From an uncultured Ruminococcus sp. (lineage in GTDB: Bacteria > Bacillota > Clostridia > Oscillospirales > CAG-272), in contig CACZSP010000115.1 of NCBI GenBank assembly GCA_902783905.1, forward strand, positions 1-9,064: a DNA stretch of 9,064 nucleotides, read 5' to 3'. The notes beneath the pieces are model-generated. The model was not told the origin of the DNA. It saw only the letters and a list, made by a program, of their open reading frames with translations, and searched no databases. Of the stretch, positions 1 to 6,261 are shown piece after piece. The translations under genes and the position numbers were made by a program. The first letter of the stretch is position 1. Each line of letters starts with the position of its first letter.

Positions 1-290
1 CCGACACGCCTGCAGGCGATCAGGTCGCTGGCGCGCAAAATGCGAAGCTGATGCGAAACTGCCGATTTCGTCATACCGAGAAGTTCGGCGATGTCGCAGA
101 CGCAAAGCGGACCGTCGTCGATGGCAAAAAGTATATTGAGTCTGGTGCTGTCCCCGAAGATCTTGAAAAAATCCGAAAGATCGTAGAGCGTCTCCACGTC
201 CGGCATTGTTTTTCTTCTCCGCTCCACCGCGTCAACGTGAATTTCCTCGCATTCGCATACCGGAAGCGGTCCGGTCTCTTTTTGCTTCAT
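1..290 (-). CDS. ArsR/SmtB-family metal-sensing transcriptional repressor, CadC-like (C-terminus cut off by window edge)
   Basis: This reading frame runs from an ATG at 290-288 to the window edge, giving 96 residues without a stop. The family has winged helix-turn-helix repressors that leave DNA when they bind metal ions. The N-terminus has a Cys12-x-Cys14 motif followed by EEIH. Residues 61-68 (PLCVCDIA) match the alpha-3 metal-site motif (ELCVCD) of CadC-type sensors, with Cys63 and Cys65 as likely ligands. The recognition helix-turn-helix follows at about 66-85 (DIAELLGMTKSAVSHQLRIL). The start is supported by AAGGAG at 297-302, six bases upstream. About 25-30 residues of the wing and dimer helix are probably missing. 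The thiol-rich pattern suggests Cd/Pb/Zn sensing rather than arsenic, but that is inferred. In relatives this regulator usually precedes a metal-efflux ATPase; here that would lie outside the window. Confidence 0.9.
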   Translation of the reverse strand, partial: MKQKETGPLPVCECEEIHVDAVERRRKTMPDVETLYDLSDFFKIFGDSTRLNILFAIDDGPLCVCDIAELLGMTKSAVSHQLRILRASDLIACRRV

Positions 291-312
291 TTTGCGCTCC
301 TTTTCGTTTACG

Positions 313-330
313 GTTGAACAACTGTTCAAC
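313..330. promoter_or_regulatory. Inverted-repeat operator, probable ArsR-family binding site
   Basis: Perfect 8-bp arms GTTGAACA (313-320) and TGTTCAAC (323-330) are separated by two bases. Extended to a 12-2-12 geometry (309-320 and 323-334), 10 of 12 pairs still match. The TGAACA/TGTTCA half-sites and the 12-2-12 spacing resemble known SmtB/CzrA-type operators. The site lies just downstream of the expected transcription start and before the ribosome binding site, so a bound repressor would block the promoter. Autoregulation by the adjacent ArsR-type protein is the natural inference. Confidence 0.78.
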
Positions 331-341
331 TGTTTGACATT

Positions 342-370
342 ATTATACACCCTGCTGCGCGGCTTGTCAA
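342..370 (-). promoter_or_regulatory. Consensus sigma-A promoter for the ArsR-family gene
   Basis: On the minus strand a perfect TTGACA -35 box (370-365) is followed by exactly 17 bases and a perfect TATAAT -10 box (347-342). Immediately upstream of the -35 box lie two runs of T and one of A, seven bases each (373-379, 381-387, 390-396 on the plus strand), resembling a UP element or curved A-tract DNA. The start of transcription is expected near 334-335, leaving a leader of about 45 nt before the ATG at 290. An intrinsically strong promoter fits a gene that is normally held off by a repressor. Confidence 0.88.
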
Positions 371-405
371 CGTTTTTTTCAAAAAAAGCAAAAAAACCGG
401 GCTGT

Positions 406-554
406 TAAGGCAATACCGCACAATTCGACGCACGCATCTTGACGGCTCTTTTTGCGCCTGTTATGACGTCGAAATCAGACGGAAAATCAGCCGGCTAGGA
501 TGTGACGCGAAATCCGGGACGGATTTCGCCATCGAATTGTGCGGTATTGCCTTA
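406..554. mobile_element. MITE-like element with perfect 23-bp terminal inverted repeats
   Basis: The 149-bp segment has perfect inverted ends at 406-428 (starting TAAGGCAATACCGCACAATT) and 532-554 (the exact reverse complement). Pairing stops abruptly on both sides of each arm. The outermost bases are TA at both ends, which would fit a TA target duplication, but this cannot be separated from the repeat itself. There is no transposase gene inside; about 100 bp of interior carries a second hairpin. The size, structure and intergenic position match a non-autonomous miniature inverted-repeat transposable element. I cannot assign it to a transposase family from this window, and no second copy is present here. 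Confidence 0.72.
507..529. repeat. Internal hairpin of the MITE-like element
   Basis: GCGAAATCCG (507-516) and CGGATTTCGC (520-529) are perfect 10-bp complementary arms around a three-base GGA loop. The hairpin ends only two bases before the right terminal repeat, so the element is structurally lopsided, with a compact stem next to one end. It could be part of the transposase recognition architecture or could fold in RNA when read through. Confidence 0.75.
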
Positions 555-598
555 GATGTGTGCCTTACGGCACGTGATGTGTCCGGCGCACGCCGGAC
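555..598. repeat. Tandem pair of REP-like hairpin units
   Basis: Two units follow each other with a 21-base period, each starting GATGTGT (555-561 and 576-582). Unit one contains the hairpin GTGCC-TTAC-GGCAC (560-573). Unit two contains GTCCGGCG-CA-CGCCGGAC (581-598), with perfect 8-bp arms. The shared lead sequence plus a different palindrome in each unit suggests a short extragenic palindromic repeat cluster. It directly abuts the right end of the MITE-like element. The 12-mer GTGCCTTACGGC at 560-571 recurs exactly at 3560-3571. Confidence 0.62.
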
Positions 599-613
599 AA
601 GGTCAGATCCCCC

Positions 614-648
614 AAAAAGCCGGCGGAACCTGAAGGCGCGACGCCCGG
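614..648 (-). terminator. Probable intrinsic terminator of the M3 peptidase gene
   Basis: Directly after the TAA stop, minus-strand RNA can pair CCGG(G)CG (648-642) with CGCCGG (625-620), with one bulged base. One base later comes a run of five U (618-614). The loop is long (about 16 nt) and may itself hold a small GGCG/CGCC stem. Position and U-run fit a factor-independent terminator, but the stem is short and the U-run modest. Confidence 0.45.
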
Positions 649-649
649 T

Positions 650-2410
650 TTACCTCATATCAACCAGCCGGCAGAACTCATCTGTCTCCTTCTCGAAGGA
701 AACGAGTCCTTCTTCCCAGAAGCCTTTGTCGGTAAGATCGATACCGGCAATGGCGGCGCAGTCCTCGACGTCGAGGGAGGGCGTTTTTTTCAGCATATCG
801 CGATATACTTCGAAGAAAGCTTTCCCCTCTTTTTCGTATTTTGCGTAAAGCGACCTGGCAAACAGTCCGCCGAAAGCGTAGGGAAAGTTGTAAAAGCTCA
901 GCGAACCGCTGTAATAGTGACTTTTCGACAGCCACATATACGGATTGAGAGTATCGGCGTCAAGCCCGTCGCCGTATGCCTTCTTCTGAGCCTCGGTCAT
1001 CATCGCGCAGAGTGTTCCCGCGTCGAGAAATTCCTCCGGGCGGCGCGCGAAAACGGCGCTCTCAAAGAGAAATCTCGAAAGTATGTCGCATATTATCTGG
1101 GCGGCGTCGGTCAGCTGCCCTTCGATAAGCGATATCTTCTCCTCTCTGCTCTGCGCCGAAGCGATGGCGCGGGAAAGGATCAGATTTTCGTTGAACGTCG
1201 ATGCCGTTTCTGCAACAGGCATCGTATATCCGCGGCAGAGCTCGCTGTTCGGCGACACCTGCAGATCGTGGAAGGCGTGCCCCAGCTCGTGTGCGAGAGT
1301 CACGACGTCTCCCATATCTCCGCGGAAATTCGTCAGAATCCTGCTCTCGGGAACTCCCGGAAGTCCGCAGTCGAAGGCCCCGCCGACTTTTCCCTCCCGG
1401 GCGTGCATATCGATCCAGTCGTTATCGAAGGCGCGTTCGACCAGATCGCGCAGTTCCCCGTCAACGCCGGAGAATATCGAAAGCAGATATTCCTTTGCCT
1501 CGTCGTCGGTAAATTTTCTTCCGGATTTACCGGCGGGAGCGAAAAGATCCCACCATTTAAGCGGCCCGTCGTAACCGAGCAGACGCGCCTTTGCGCGAAG
1601 AAAGCGGTGAAACGCCGGAAGGTGATCGTAAACCGCCGACCAGAGCGCGTCGAGCGTCTCTTTTTTCATCCTCGAATCGTAAAGCGCCTTGTCGAGGGGA
1701 GACGCAAAACCTCGCATTTCGCATTCGTTAATCACCTGCAGCTTTATGCTGTTGAGGGCAAATGCGACCGGCTTTTCGATACCCGCGCAGCATTTTATCT
1801 CGGCGTCGTAGGCGTCGCGCCGCACGTCGGGATCGGCGTCCGACGCCAGCTGGCGCAGTTCGGTCAGCGTGAGCTCTTTTCCGCGGTACTCGGCTTTTGC
1901 CGAGCTCGTCAGCGCGCTGCGCATCTCCTCCCAGGCTCCGGCGCCCGAGATGTTCATGCGCGAAAAAACCTCCTCCTCGCCGTCGGCAAGAAGATATTTA
2001 CCGTCTTTTACGATGTTTTCCAGATAATAACGGTATTTTGCAAGCCGCGGGCTCGCACTTATTATACCTTCTACGTCCGCCTTGCCTATCCTCCGGCGGA
2101 GCGACGCGTCGGGAGCGGCAAGAGCGCTGAGCTTTGCCATAAGACGGCCGGAGGTGCTCTGGGACAGCGAATCGGACGTGTCGGCGCAGTATTTCAGTTC
2201 GGCAAAAACCGAGATCCTTCCGGCAAGAAGCGCGATCTCTTCATTTATATCAATATACTTTTCGGCAAGAGTGACGTCGTCAAGTTCATCCGCTCCGTCG
2301 GCAAGCCTGCGAAAGCGTTCGATCGCTTCGTCGAGCTTTTTTTGATCCTCATCGAATCGCGGATCGTCGTATCCGCGATAGAGGACGTCAAGATTCCAGT
2401 ATCCTTTCAT
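650..2410 (-). CDS. M3-family oligoendopeptidase (PepF/M3 type)
   Basis: This is a cytoplasmic zinc metallopeptidase that cleaves short peptides, probably in peptide recycling. The protein has 586 residues, close to the usual length of about 590-600 for PepF/M3 enzymes. The N-terminus (WNLDVLYRGYDDPRF) is typical of the family, and there is no signal peptide. The zinc motif HELGH is at 374-378, and Glu401 in ETASTFNE is the likely third ligand. The segment from about 496 to 514 (KSHYYSGSLSFYNFPYAFGG) carries the conserved His/Tyr residues that assist catalysis. The helical N-terminal two-thirds forms the substrate-channel part of the fold in relatives. The start is supported by a GAAAGGG site a few bases upstream. 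It follows fba on the same strand after 70 nt and may be partly co-transcribed. Everything expected for an active enzyme is present; exact peptide specificity is not readable. Confidence 0.95.
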   Translation of the reverse strand: MKGYWNLDVLYRGYDDPRFDEDQKKLDEAIERFRRLADGADELDDVTLAEKYIDINEEIALLAGRISVFAELKYCADTSDSLSQSTSGRLMAKLSALAAPDASLRRRIGKADVEGIISASPRLAKYRYYLENIVKDGKYLLADGEEEVFSRMNISGAGAWEEMRSALTSSAKAEYRGKELTLTELRQLASDADPDVRRDAYDAEIKCCAGIEKPVAFALNSIKLQVINECEMRGFASPLDKALYDSRMKKETLDALWSAVYDHLPAFHRFLRAKARLLGYDGPLKWWDLFAPAGKSGRKFTDDEAKEYLLSIFSGVDGELRDLVERAFDNDWIDMHAREGKVGGAFDCGLPGVPESRILTNFRGDMGDVVTLAHELGHAFHDLQVSPNSELCRGYTMPVAETASTFNENLILSRAIASAQSREEKISLIEGQLTDAAQIICDILSRFLFESAVFARRPEEFLDAGTLCAMMTEAQKKAYGDGLDADTLNPYMWLSKSHYYSGSLSFYNFPYAFGGLFARSLYAKYEKEGKAFFEVYRDMLKKTPSLDVEDCAAIAGIDLTDKGFWEEGLVSFEKETDEFCRLVDMR

Positions 2411-2430
2411 TTTTCCCTTTCACAAAGCGA

Positions 2431-2470
2431 GACTGCCCCGGCGTCAATGCACGGAGCAGCCTGTTTTTTT
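2431..2470. terminator. Stem-loop with adjacent T-run between fba and the M3 peptidase gene
   Basis: Arms 2431-2440 (GACTGCCCCG) and 2452-2461 (CGGAGCAGCC) enclose an 11-base loop, and a T7 run follows at 2464-2470 on the plus strand. In minus-strand RNA (the sense of the genes) the stem pairs fully with two G-U wobbles but is preceded by A7 and followed only by a weak U-rich stretch (UCGCUUUG). In plus-strand RNA the U-run is well placed but the two wobbles become A-C mismatches. It may be a bidirectional or partial terminator for fba. Confidence 0.4.
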
Positions 2471-2480
2471 ATCTATGCGT

Positions 2481-3446
2481 TCACAGTTTTCCGTTCGAGC
2501 CGAGCACGTTGACGATCTTGTGCTTGACCATCTCGCGCACGGCATCTCTCGCGGCTCCGAGATAATCTCTCGGGTCGAAGGCCGACGGATACTCCGCGAA
2601 ATAGCGGCGGATGGCGGCGGTCATGGCGACGCGGATATCCGAGTCGATGTTGATCTTGCAGACCGCCATCGAAGCGGCTTTGCGAAGCTGATCCTCGGGA
2701 ATGCCGACGGCGTCGGGCATCTTTCCGCCGAGAGAATTGATCTCCTTGACGAACTTCTGCGGGACGCTGGACGCGCCGTGAAGCACGATCGGGAAACCGG
2801 GCAGCCGTTTTTCGACCTCTTCGAGAATGTCGAAACGCAGCGGAGGCGGAACGAGTACTCCCTCTGCGTTGCGGGTGCACTGGGCGGCGGTAAACTTGTA
2901 CGCGCCGTGGGAGGTTCCTATCGCTATGGCGAGAGAATCGACGCCGGTGCGGGTGACGAATTCCTCGACTTCCTCGGGTCTGGTGTAGGAGGAATCCTCG
3001 GCCGAGACCTTAACGTCGTCCTCGATACCCGCCAGCTTGCCGAGTTCGCCTTCGACGACGACTCCGTGAGCGTGAGCGTAATCGACGACCTTTTTCGTCA
3101 GGGCGATGTTGTCCTCGAAGCTCCATTTCGAGCCGTCGATCATGACCGATGAAAAACCGCCGTCTATGCAGGACTTGCAGATCTCGAAGTCGGCGCCGTG
3201 GTCGAGATGGAGAGCGAGATCTATCCCGCTGTCCTTGATGGCGGCGTTGGCGAGAGCGACGAGATAATCGTGCTTTGCGTACCTGCGGGCTCCCGCGGAG
3301 ACCTGAAGGATGACGGGAGACTGCTTGTCGGCGGCTGCCTCGCAGATCGCCTGAATGATCTCCATATTGTTGATGTTGAATGCGCCGATCGCGTATTGTC
3401 CCGCGTACGCCTTCGCGAACATTTCTTTTGTGGTTACGAGTGCCAT
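2481..3446 (-). CDS. fba: Class II fructose-1,6-bisphosphate aldolase
   Basis: This zinc-dependent cytoplasmic enzyme reversibly cleaves fructose-1,6-bisphosphate to dihydroxyacetone phosphate and glyceraldehyde-3-phosphate in glycolysis and gluconeogenesis. The protein has 321 residues, as expected for the long bacterial/protist type of class II aldolase. Visible motifs: HLDHG at 80-84 (catalytic Asp82, zinc ligand His83), VEGELG at 131-136, GTSHGAYKF at 177-185 (zinc ligand His180), VLHGASS at 221-227 (zinc ligand His223), and INIDSD at 265-270 for substrate phosphate binding. The insertion between 227 and 256 (through GGKMPDAVGIP) is typical of this subgroup. The start ATG has a GAAAGG site about 11 bases upstream, rather far. 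It is separated from the upstream oxidoreductase gene by 219 nt with a repeat element, so it probably has its own promoter, though I could not identify one. Confidence 0.97.
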   Translation of the reverse strand: MALVTTKEMFAKAYAGQYAIGAFNINNMEIIQAICEAAADKQSPVILQVSAGARRYAKHDYLVALANAAIKDSGIDLALHLDHGADFEICKSCIDGGFSSVMIDGSKWSFEDNIALTKKVVDYAHAHGVVVEGELGKLAGIEDDVKVSAEDSSYTRPEEVEEFVTRTGVDSLAIAIGTSHGAYKFTAAQCTRNAEGVLVPPPLRFDILEEVEKRLPGFPIVLHGASSVPQKFVKEINSLGGKMPDAVGIPEDQLRKAASMAVCKINIDSDIRVAMTAAIRRYFAEYPSAFDPRDYLGAARDAVREMVKHKIVNVLGSNGKL

Positions 3447-3468
3447 TTCAGTAATTGCCTTTCACATA

Positions 3469-3597
3469 TTTGCCTTCCCCCGGGGGAAGTATGGATTTCC
3501 CGGTTTGTTTCTCATAAGACGCCGGTATTGATTATCCCTTTTTGTGCAACCCTCACCCGGTGCCTTACGGCGCCACCCTCCCCCGGGGGAGGGCAAA
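3469..3597. repeat. Intergenic palindrome-bounded repeat element (REP/MITE-like)
   Basis: The 129-bp segment is bounded by 19-base inverted ends, TTTGCCTTCCCCCGGGGGA (3469-3487) and its reverse complement with one mismatch (3579-3597). Each end is itself a GC-rich palindrome: CTTCCCCCGGGGGAAG (3474-3489) and CCCTCCCCCGGGGGAGGG (3576-3593). Inside, GGTGCC-TTAC-GGCGCC (3559-3574) forms another hairpin with one wobble pair. It has no coding potential. This style of extragenic repeat is familiar in gut Clostridia. It lies between the oxidoreductase stop and fba, so it would be part of the fba leader if the promoter is upstream of it. The remaining gap, 3598-3665, shows only a weak stem around 3612-3636 and no clear terminator. 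Confidence 0.6.
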
Positions 3598-3665
3598 ATC
3601 CGACGGATAAGGGTTGCGTGATGCCGGATGCACAACGTTTGCGGTCTTCCGGACTTGGAATTGAC

Positions 3666-4844
3666 TTATATCTCCGGAATCTCAATCTCGACCTCGCGTC
3701 CGCATTCGGCGGATTTCGCGATGCCGTCGATGATCGCCTGATTGTAAAGGATCTGGGAGGTCGGGACGGGTGCCTTCGTGCCGTTCTTGACGGCGTCAAG
3801 GAAGGAGCGTATCTTGAGATCGAACAGTCCCTGGTTCATCTTGATGACCGGGATCTCGGTCTCGACCTGCTGGCCGCATACCTCGTGATAGATCTTCATC
3901 GGGCCGCCGACGGTGCCGTTCCAGCACTCGGTGGAAGGAATGCGCAGACCGCCCTTCGTGCCGAGGATGATGGTGTCGCCGGGAGTATCCAGATTCATTG
4001 CCCACGCGATACGGAAGTCGAGTATGATTCCGCCTTCGAGACGGATGAACGCGGCGGCGAAGTCGTCGACGCCGAATTTCTTCGCGTATTCGGCTCTCTT
4101 GTCGGCGCGGTATCCGCAGTAGTTCGGATCCTTTCCGAAGAAGGCGGATTTGTATCCGGTGACGGTGAGCGGCTTCGGATAGCCGATCGCGTTGAGAACC
4201 ATGTCGAGAGAATAGCAGCCGATGTCTCCGAGAGCTCCGAGTCCGGCGGTCTCATCCTCGATAAAGGTGGTGCCGAATGGCGTCGGGATGCCGCGACGGC
4301 GTCCGCCGCCCGTCTGGATGTAATAGATATCGCCGAGAACGCCCGACTGAACGATCTCCTTTATCTTCTGCATATTCGCGTCGAGACGGGGCTGGAAACC
4401 GATAGAGATCACCTTTCCGCTTCTCTTTTCGGCTCTCATGACCTCGACCGCCTCGTCGAGAGTTACGGTGAAGGGTTTCTCGAGCAGTACGTTGAGTCCG
4501 GCGTCGAGAGCGTGAATGGCGCAGGGCGCGTGCTGACGGTTGTAGGTGCAGATCGAGACGGCGTCAAGATTCAGCGACTTGTCGGCGATCAGTTCCTCGT
4601 CGTTGGCATAGTCGGTCTTTACACCTTCCACTCCGTACTTGGCGAAGAAAGCGGCGGCTTTGCCGGGGATCAGATCGGCGCCTGCGACTATCTCGACGTC
4701 TGGCTGAGCGAGATAAGACTTGATGTGCGAACCCGCGATCCATCCGCATCCGATGATCGCCACGCGAAGCTTGCGGGAGGAATCGACCTTCGATTCGGCC
4801 TTTGCGGTAAAGTCGTTAAGACCTTCCATAGATTTGTCTGCCAT
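3666..4844 (-). CDS. Gfo/Idh/MocA-family NAD(P)-dependent sugar oxidoreductase
   Basis: The family oxidises or reduces sugars, inositols and glycosides with NAD(P). The protein has 392 residues. A Rossmann nucleotide-binding motif GCGWIA is at 32-37, the EKP signature at 122-124 (catalytic Lys123), and GDIGCYSLDM at 206-215. Asp207 and Tyr211 fall where inositol dehydrogenases have Asp and His; a Tyr at this place is found in glucose-fructose oxidoreductase and dihydrodiol dehydrogenase, so the active site looks like Lys-Asp-Tyr. No signal peptide is visible, so it is cytoplasmic. The start ATG has AAGGAG seven bases upstream (4852-4857). This start adds about 25 polar residues before the Rossmann fold, longer than usual; the alternative Met6 has no ribosome site. 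It lies 28 nt after the lipoprotein gene and is probably the last gene of the operon. Substrate unknown. Confidence 0.93.
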   Translation of the reverse strand: MADKSMEGLNDFTAKAESKVDSSRKLRVAIIGCGWIAGSHIKSYLAQPDVEIVAGADLIPGKAAAFFAKYGVEGVKTDYANDEELIADKSLNLDAVSICTYNRQHAPCAIHALDAGLNVLLEKPFTVTLDEAVEVMRAEKRSGKVISIGFQPRLDANMQKIKEIVQSGVLGDIYYIQTGGGRRRGIPTPFGTTFIEDETAGLGALGDIGCYSLDMVLNAIGYPKPLTVTGYKSAFFGKDPNYCGYRADKRAEYAKKFGVDDFAAAFIRLEGGIILDFRIAWAMNLDTPGDTIILGTKGGLRIPSTECWNGTVGGPMKIYHEVCGQQVETEIPVIKMNQGLFDLKIRSFLDAVKNGTKAPVPTSQILYNQAIIDGIAKSAECGREVEIEIPEI

Positions 4845-4872
4845 GGTTATTCTCCTTGAATAATAAAATTTC

Positions 4873-6258
4873 TTATTGATAATCGGTATTAAATGATCTG
4901 ACCTTGTAGAACCCGGCTCCGGTTATACTGACCCGGAACGGGAACGCCCTGCTTCCGCGAAGGAGCACCGCGTCGACCGTCGCTCCGGTCCAGTCCTTGA
5001 ACTCGCCGTCGGGGATGAGGAAAACCGTGGTGCCGTCGGAATAGTTGCCTATTCCCTTTACGTTCTTTTTCGATACGTATTCCGCTCCCGCAAAGGAGGT
5101 CGAAAACTCTCCTGTGCTTTTAGAGAAGAGATATACGGCCGTTCCCGTCGTGACCCAGAGTTTATCGGTGTCTCCGTAAAACGGCTGCAGATCGTGCGAC
5201 CAGTCGGTCGGGATCGTGTAGGTCCTGCCCTCCTCCGGGACAACGGTGATCTTTCCTCCGTCGGCGGACAGCCGGTATCCGGCGAGTACCTTTCTGCCCT
5301 GTATCCAGAGCAGTCCGAGCCCGGGATCCCAGAGCGCGCCGTGAGCGTCCTCGAATTCGAGACTTTCGTAATTTTTCGAGGAATCCTTCATATCGTAGAA
5401 GCGGACCTCGTTTCCGGCGGTCGCGGCAACGGCTATCACGTCAACGTCTCCGACGCGGATATATTCGCAGGCGTGGGGATTGTTCGCCGTGTTCGACGCC
5501 GTCCAGAGCGTTCTTCCGGTGTCGTAATCGGTAACAGAGGCGTTGCTCGGACCGAATGCGGCCAGCAGAACGGTCTTACCGTCAATAACCCGCAGCCGTG
5601 CGTCCGCCACGTTGTAATACGAATAGGAAAACGATCTTTCGAGTACCGTCCCCGGCTCGCCGAGAGTCATCCGGAACACGTCGACTCTCGACTGCTTCTG
5701 GTTGGTCCCGATAAAGCGGTATCCCTCCGCCTCACCCTCCGTCGGGCCGTTGTAAACGATCATTCCGTCAAGTTCATAAACGTGTGATGCAAAAGTTTCG
5801 CACGCCGCCTCGAGAGCAAGCTCTCCGCCGCCGGCGATCGCGATTTTCGGAGATAAAGAGAAGATCCTCCACTCCCCGGCGCCGAGTCCCTCGGCGGCCG
5901 CCTCCGATTCCGGACGGTTCGTGCTCCCGATCAGTATCTCGGGACGCGAACCGTACTTCTCTTCGACGTCCGACGCGTTTTTGACCCAGTCGGTCTCGAC
6001 GCCGGTGTCGGGCGCGACCTTTTTCATCGCCGCCGAGACCTTTCCGGTCAGCGTCGCGACGAAATCCGACGCTTTGTCACTTCTGACGACAGTAGCCGGC
6101 CCGAGACTGCCCGATACGACGATCACGGGAGGCTCGCCGGCGGGATCGGGTTCGATCGGGGGACCGGTCATAGTCCCGTCGTCAGGGACGTTGGTTTCCA
6201 AGCAGGCGCAAAGCAGGAAGAGGACGGCGGCTGTCAGCAGCGCCAGGACTCTTCTCAT
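4873..6258 (-). CDS. Lipoprotein with GH67-N-like domain and probable beta-propeller (resembles DUF6528)
   Basis: This is a 461-residue surface lipoprotein of unknown function. Residues 1-18 form a signal peptide (MRRVLALLTAAVLFLLCA) with a lipobox ending at Cys19, followed by an acidic, proline-rich linker to about 43. Residues 45-180 resemble the small alpha/beta N-terminal domain found before family-67-type glycosidases; EILIGSTNRPES at 107-118 is its tell-tale motif. Residues 190-461 show repeated beta-strand blocks like a propeller, with NNPHACE (259-265), DAHGALWDP (304-312), WSHDLQP (353-359) and NVKGIG (399-404) one per presumed blade. I recall such spaced motifs from the DUF6528 family, but could not check this. 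No known catalytic module is recognisable. There is no clear ribosome site: the stop of the isomerase gene and this ATG are joined as TGATTTATG, suggesting translational coupling. A glycan-binding or lyase role is inference from neighbours. Confidence 0.82.
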   Translation of the reverse strand: MRRVLALLTAAVLFLLCACLETNVPDDGTMTGPPIEPDPAGEPPVIVVSGSLGPATVVRSDKASDFVATLTGKVSAAMKKVAPDTGVETDWVKNASDVEEKYGSRPEILIGSTNRPESEAAAEGLGAGEWRIFSLSPKIAIAGGGELALEAACETFASHVYELDGMIVYNGPTEGEAEGYRFIGTNQKQSRVDVFRMTLGEPGTVLERSFSYSYYNVADARLRVIDGKTVLLAAFGPSNASVTDYDTGRTLWTASNTANNPHACEYIRVGDVDVIAVAATAGNEVRFYDMKDSSKNYESLEFEDAHGALWDPGLGLLWIQGRKVLAGYRLSADGGKITVVPEEGRTYTIPTDWSHDLQPFYGDTDKLWVTTGTAVYLFSKSTGEFSTSFAGAEYVSKKNVKGIGNYSDGTTVFLIPDGEFKDWTGATVDAVLLRGSRAFPFRVSITGAGFYKVRSFNTDYQ

Positions 6259-6261
6259 AAA

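Noticed and set aside
51..317. 88-residue open frame on the plus strand
   Set aside because: It is antisense to the ArsR-family gene, which has motifs, a ribosome site and a promoter.
555..598. CRISPR-type array
   Set aside because: Only two units with a 21-base period, each palindromic and without distinct spacers; fits an extragenic palindromic repeat, not a CRISPR.
537..848. 103-residue open frame starting in the right end of the MITE-like element
   Set aside because: It runs antisense into the peptidase C-terminus; Ser/Arg-rich with no domain.
917..2512. 531-residue open frame on the plus strand
   Set aside because: It lies antisense to the clear M3 peptidase gene, has no recognisable domain and shows biased Arg/Val/Ala-rich composition typical of a shadow frame in GC-rich DNA.
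3447..3560. Promoter for fba
   Set aside because: A GATAAT-like box at about 3532-3537 (minus strand) has no acceptable -35 box at proper spacing; I could not support a specific promoter.
3598..3665. Terminator directly after the oxidoreductase gene
   Set aside because: Only a weak stem with wobble and no U-run could be drawn; not enough to call a terminator.
3198..4859. 553-residue open frame on the plus strand
   Set aside because: It is antisense to fba and the oxidoreductase and runs through the intergenic repeat. There are no family motifs; it is a shadow of the conserved codon pattern.
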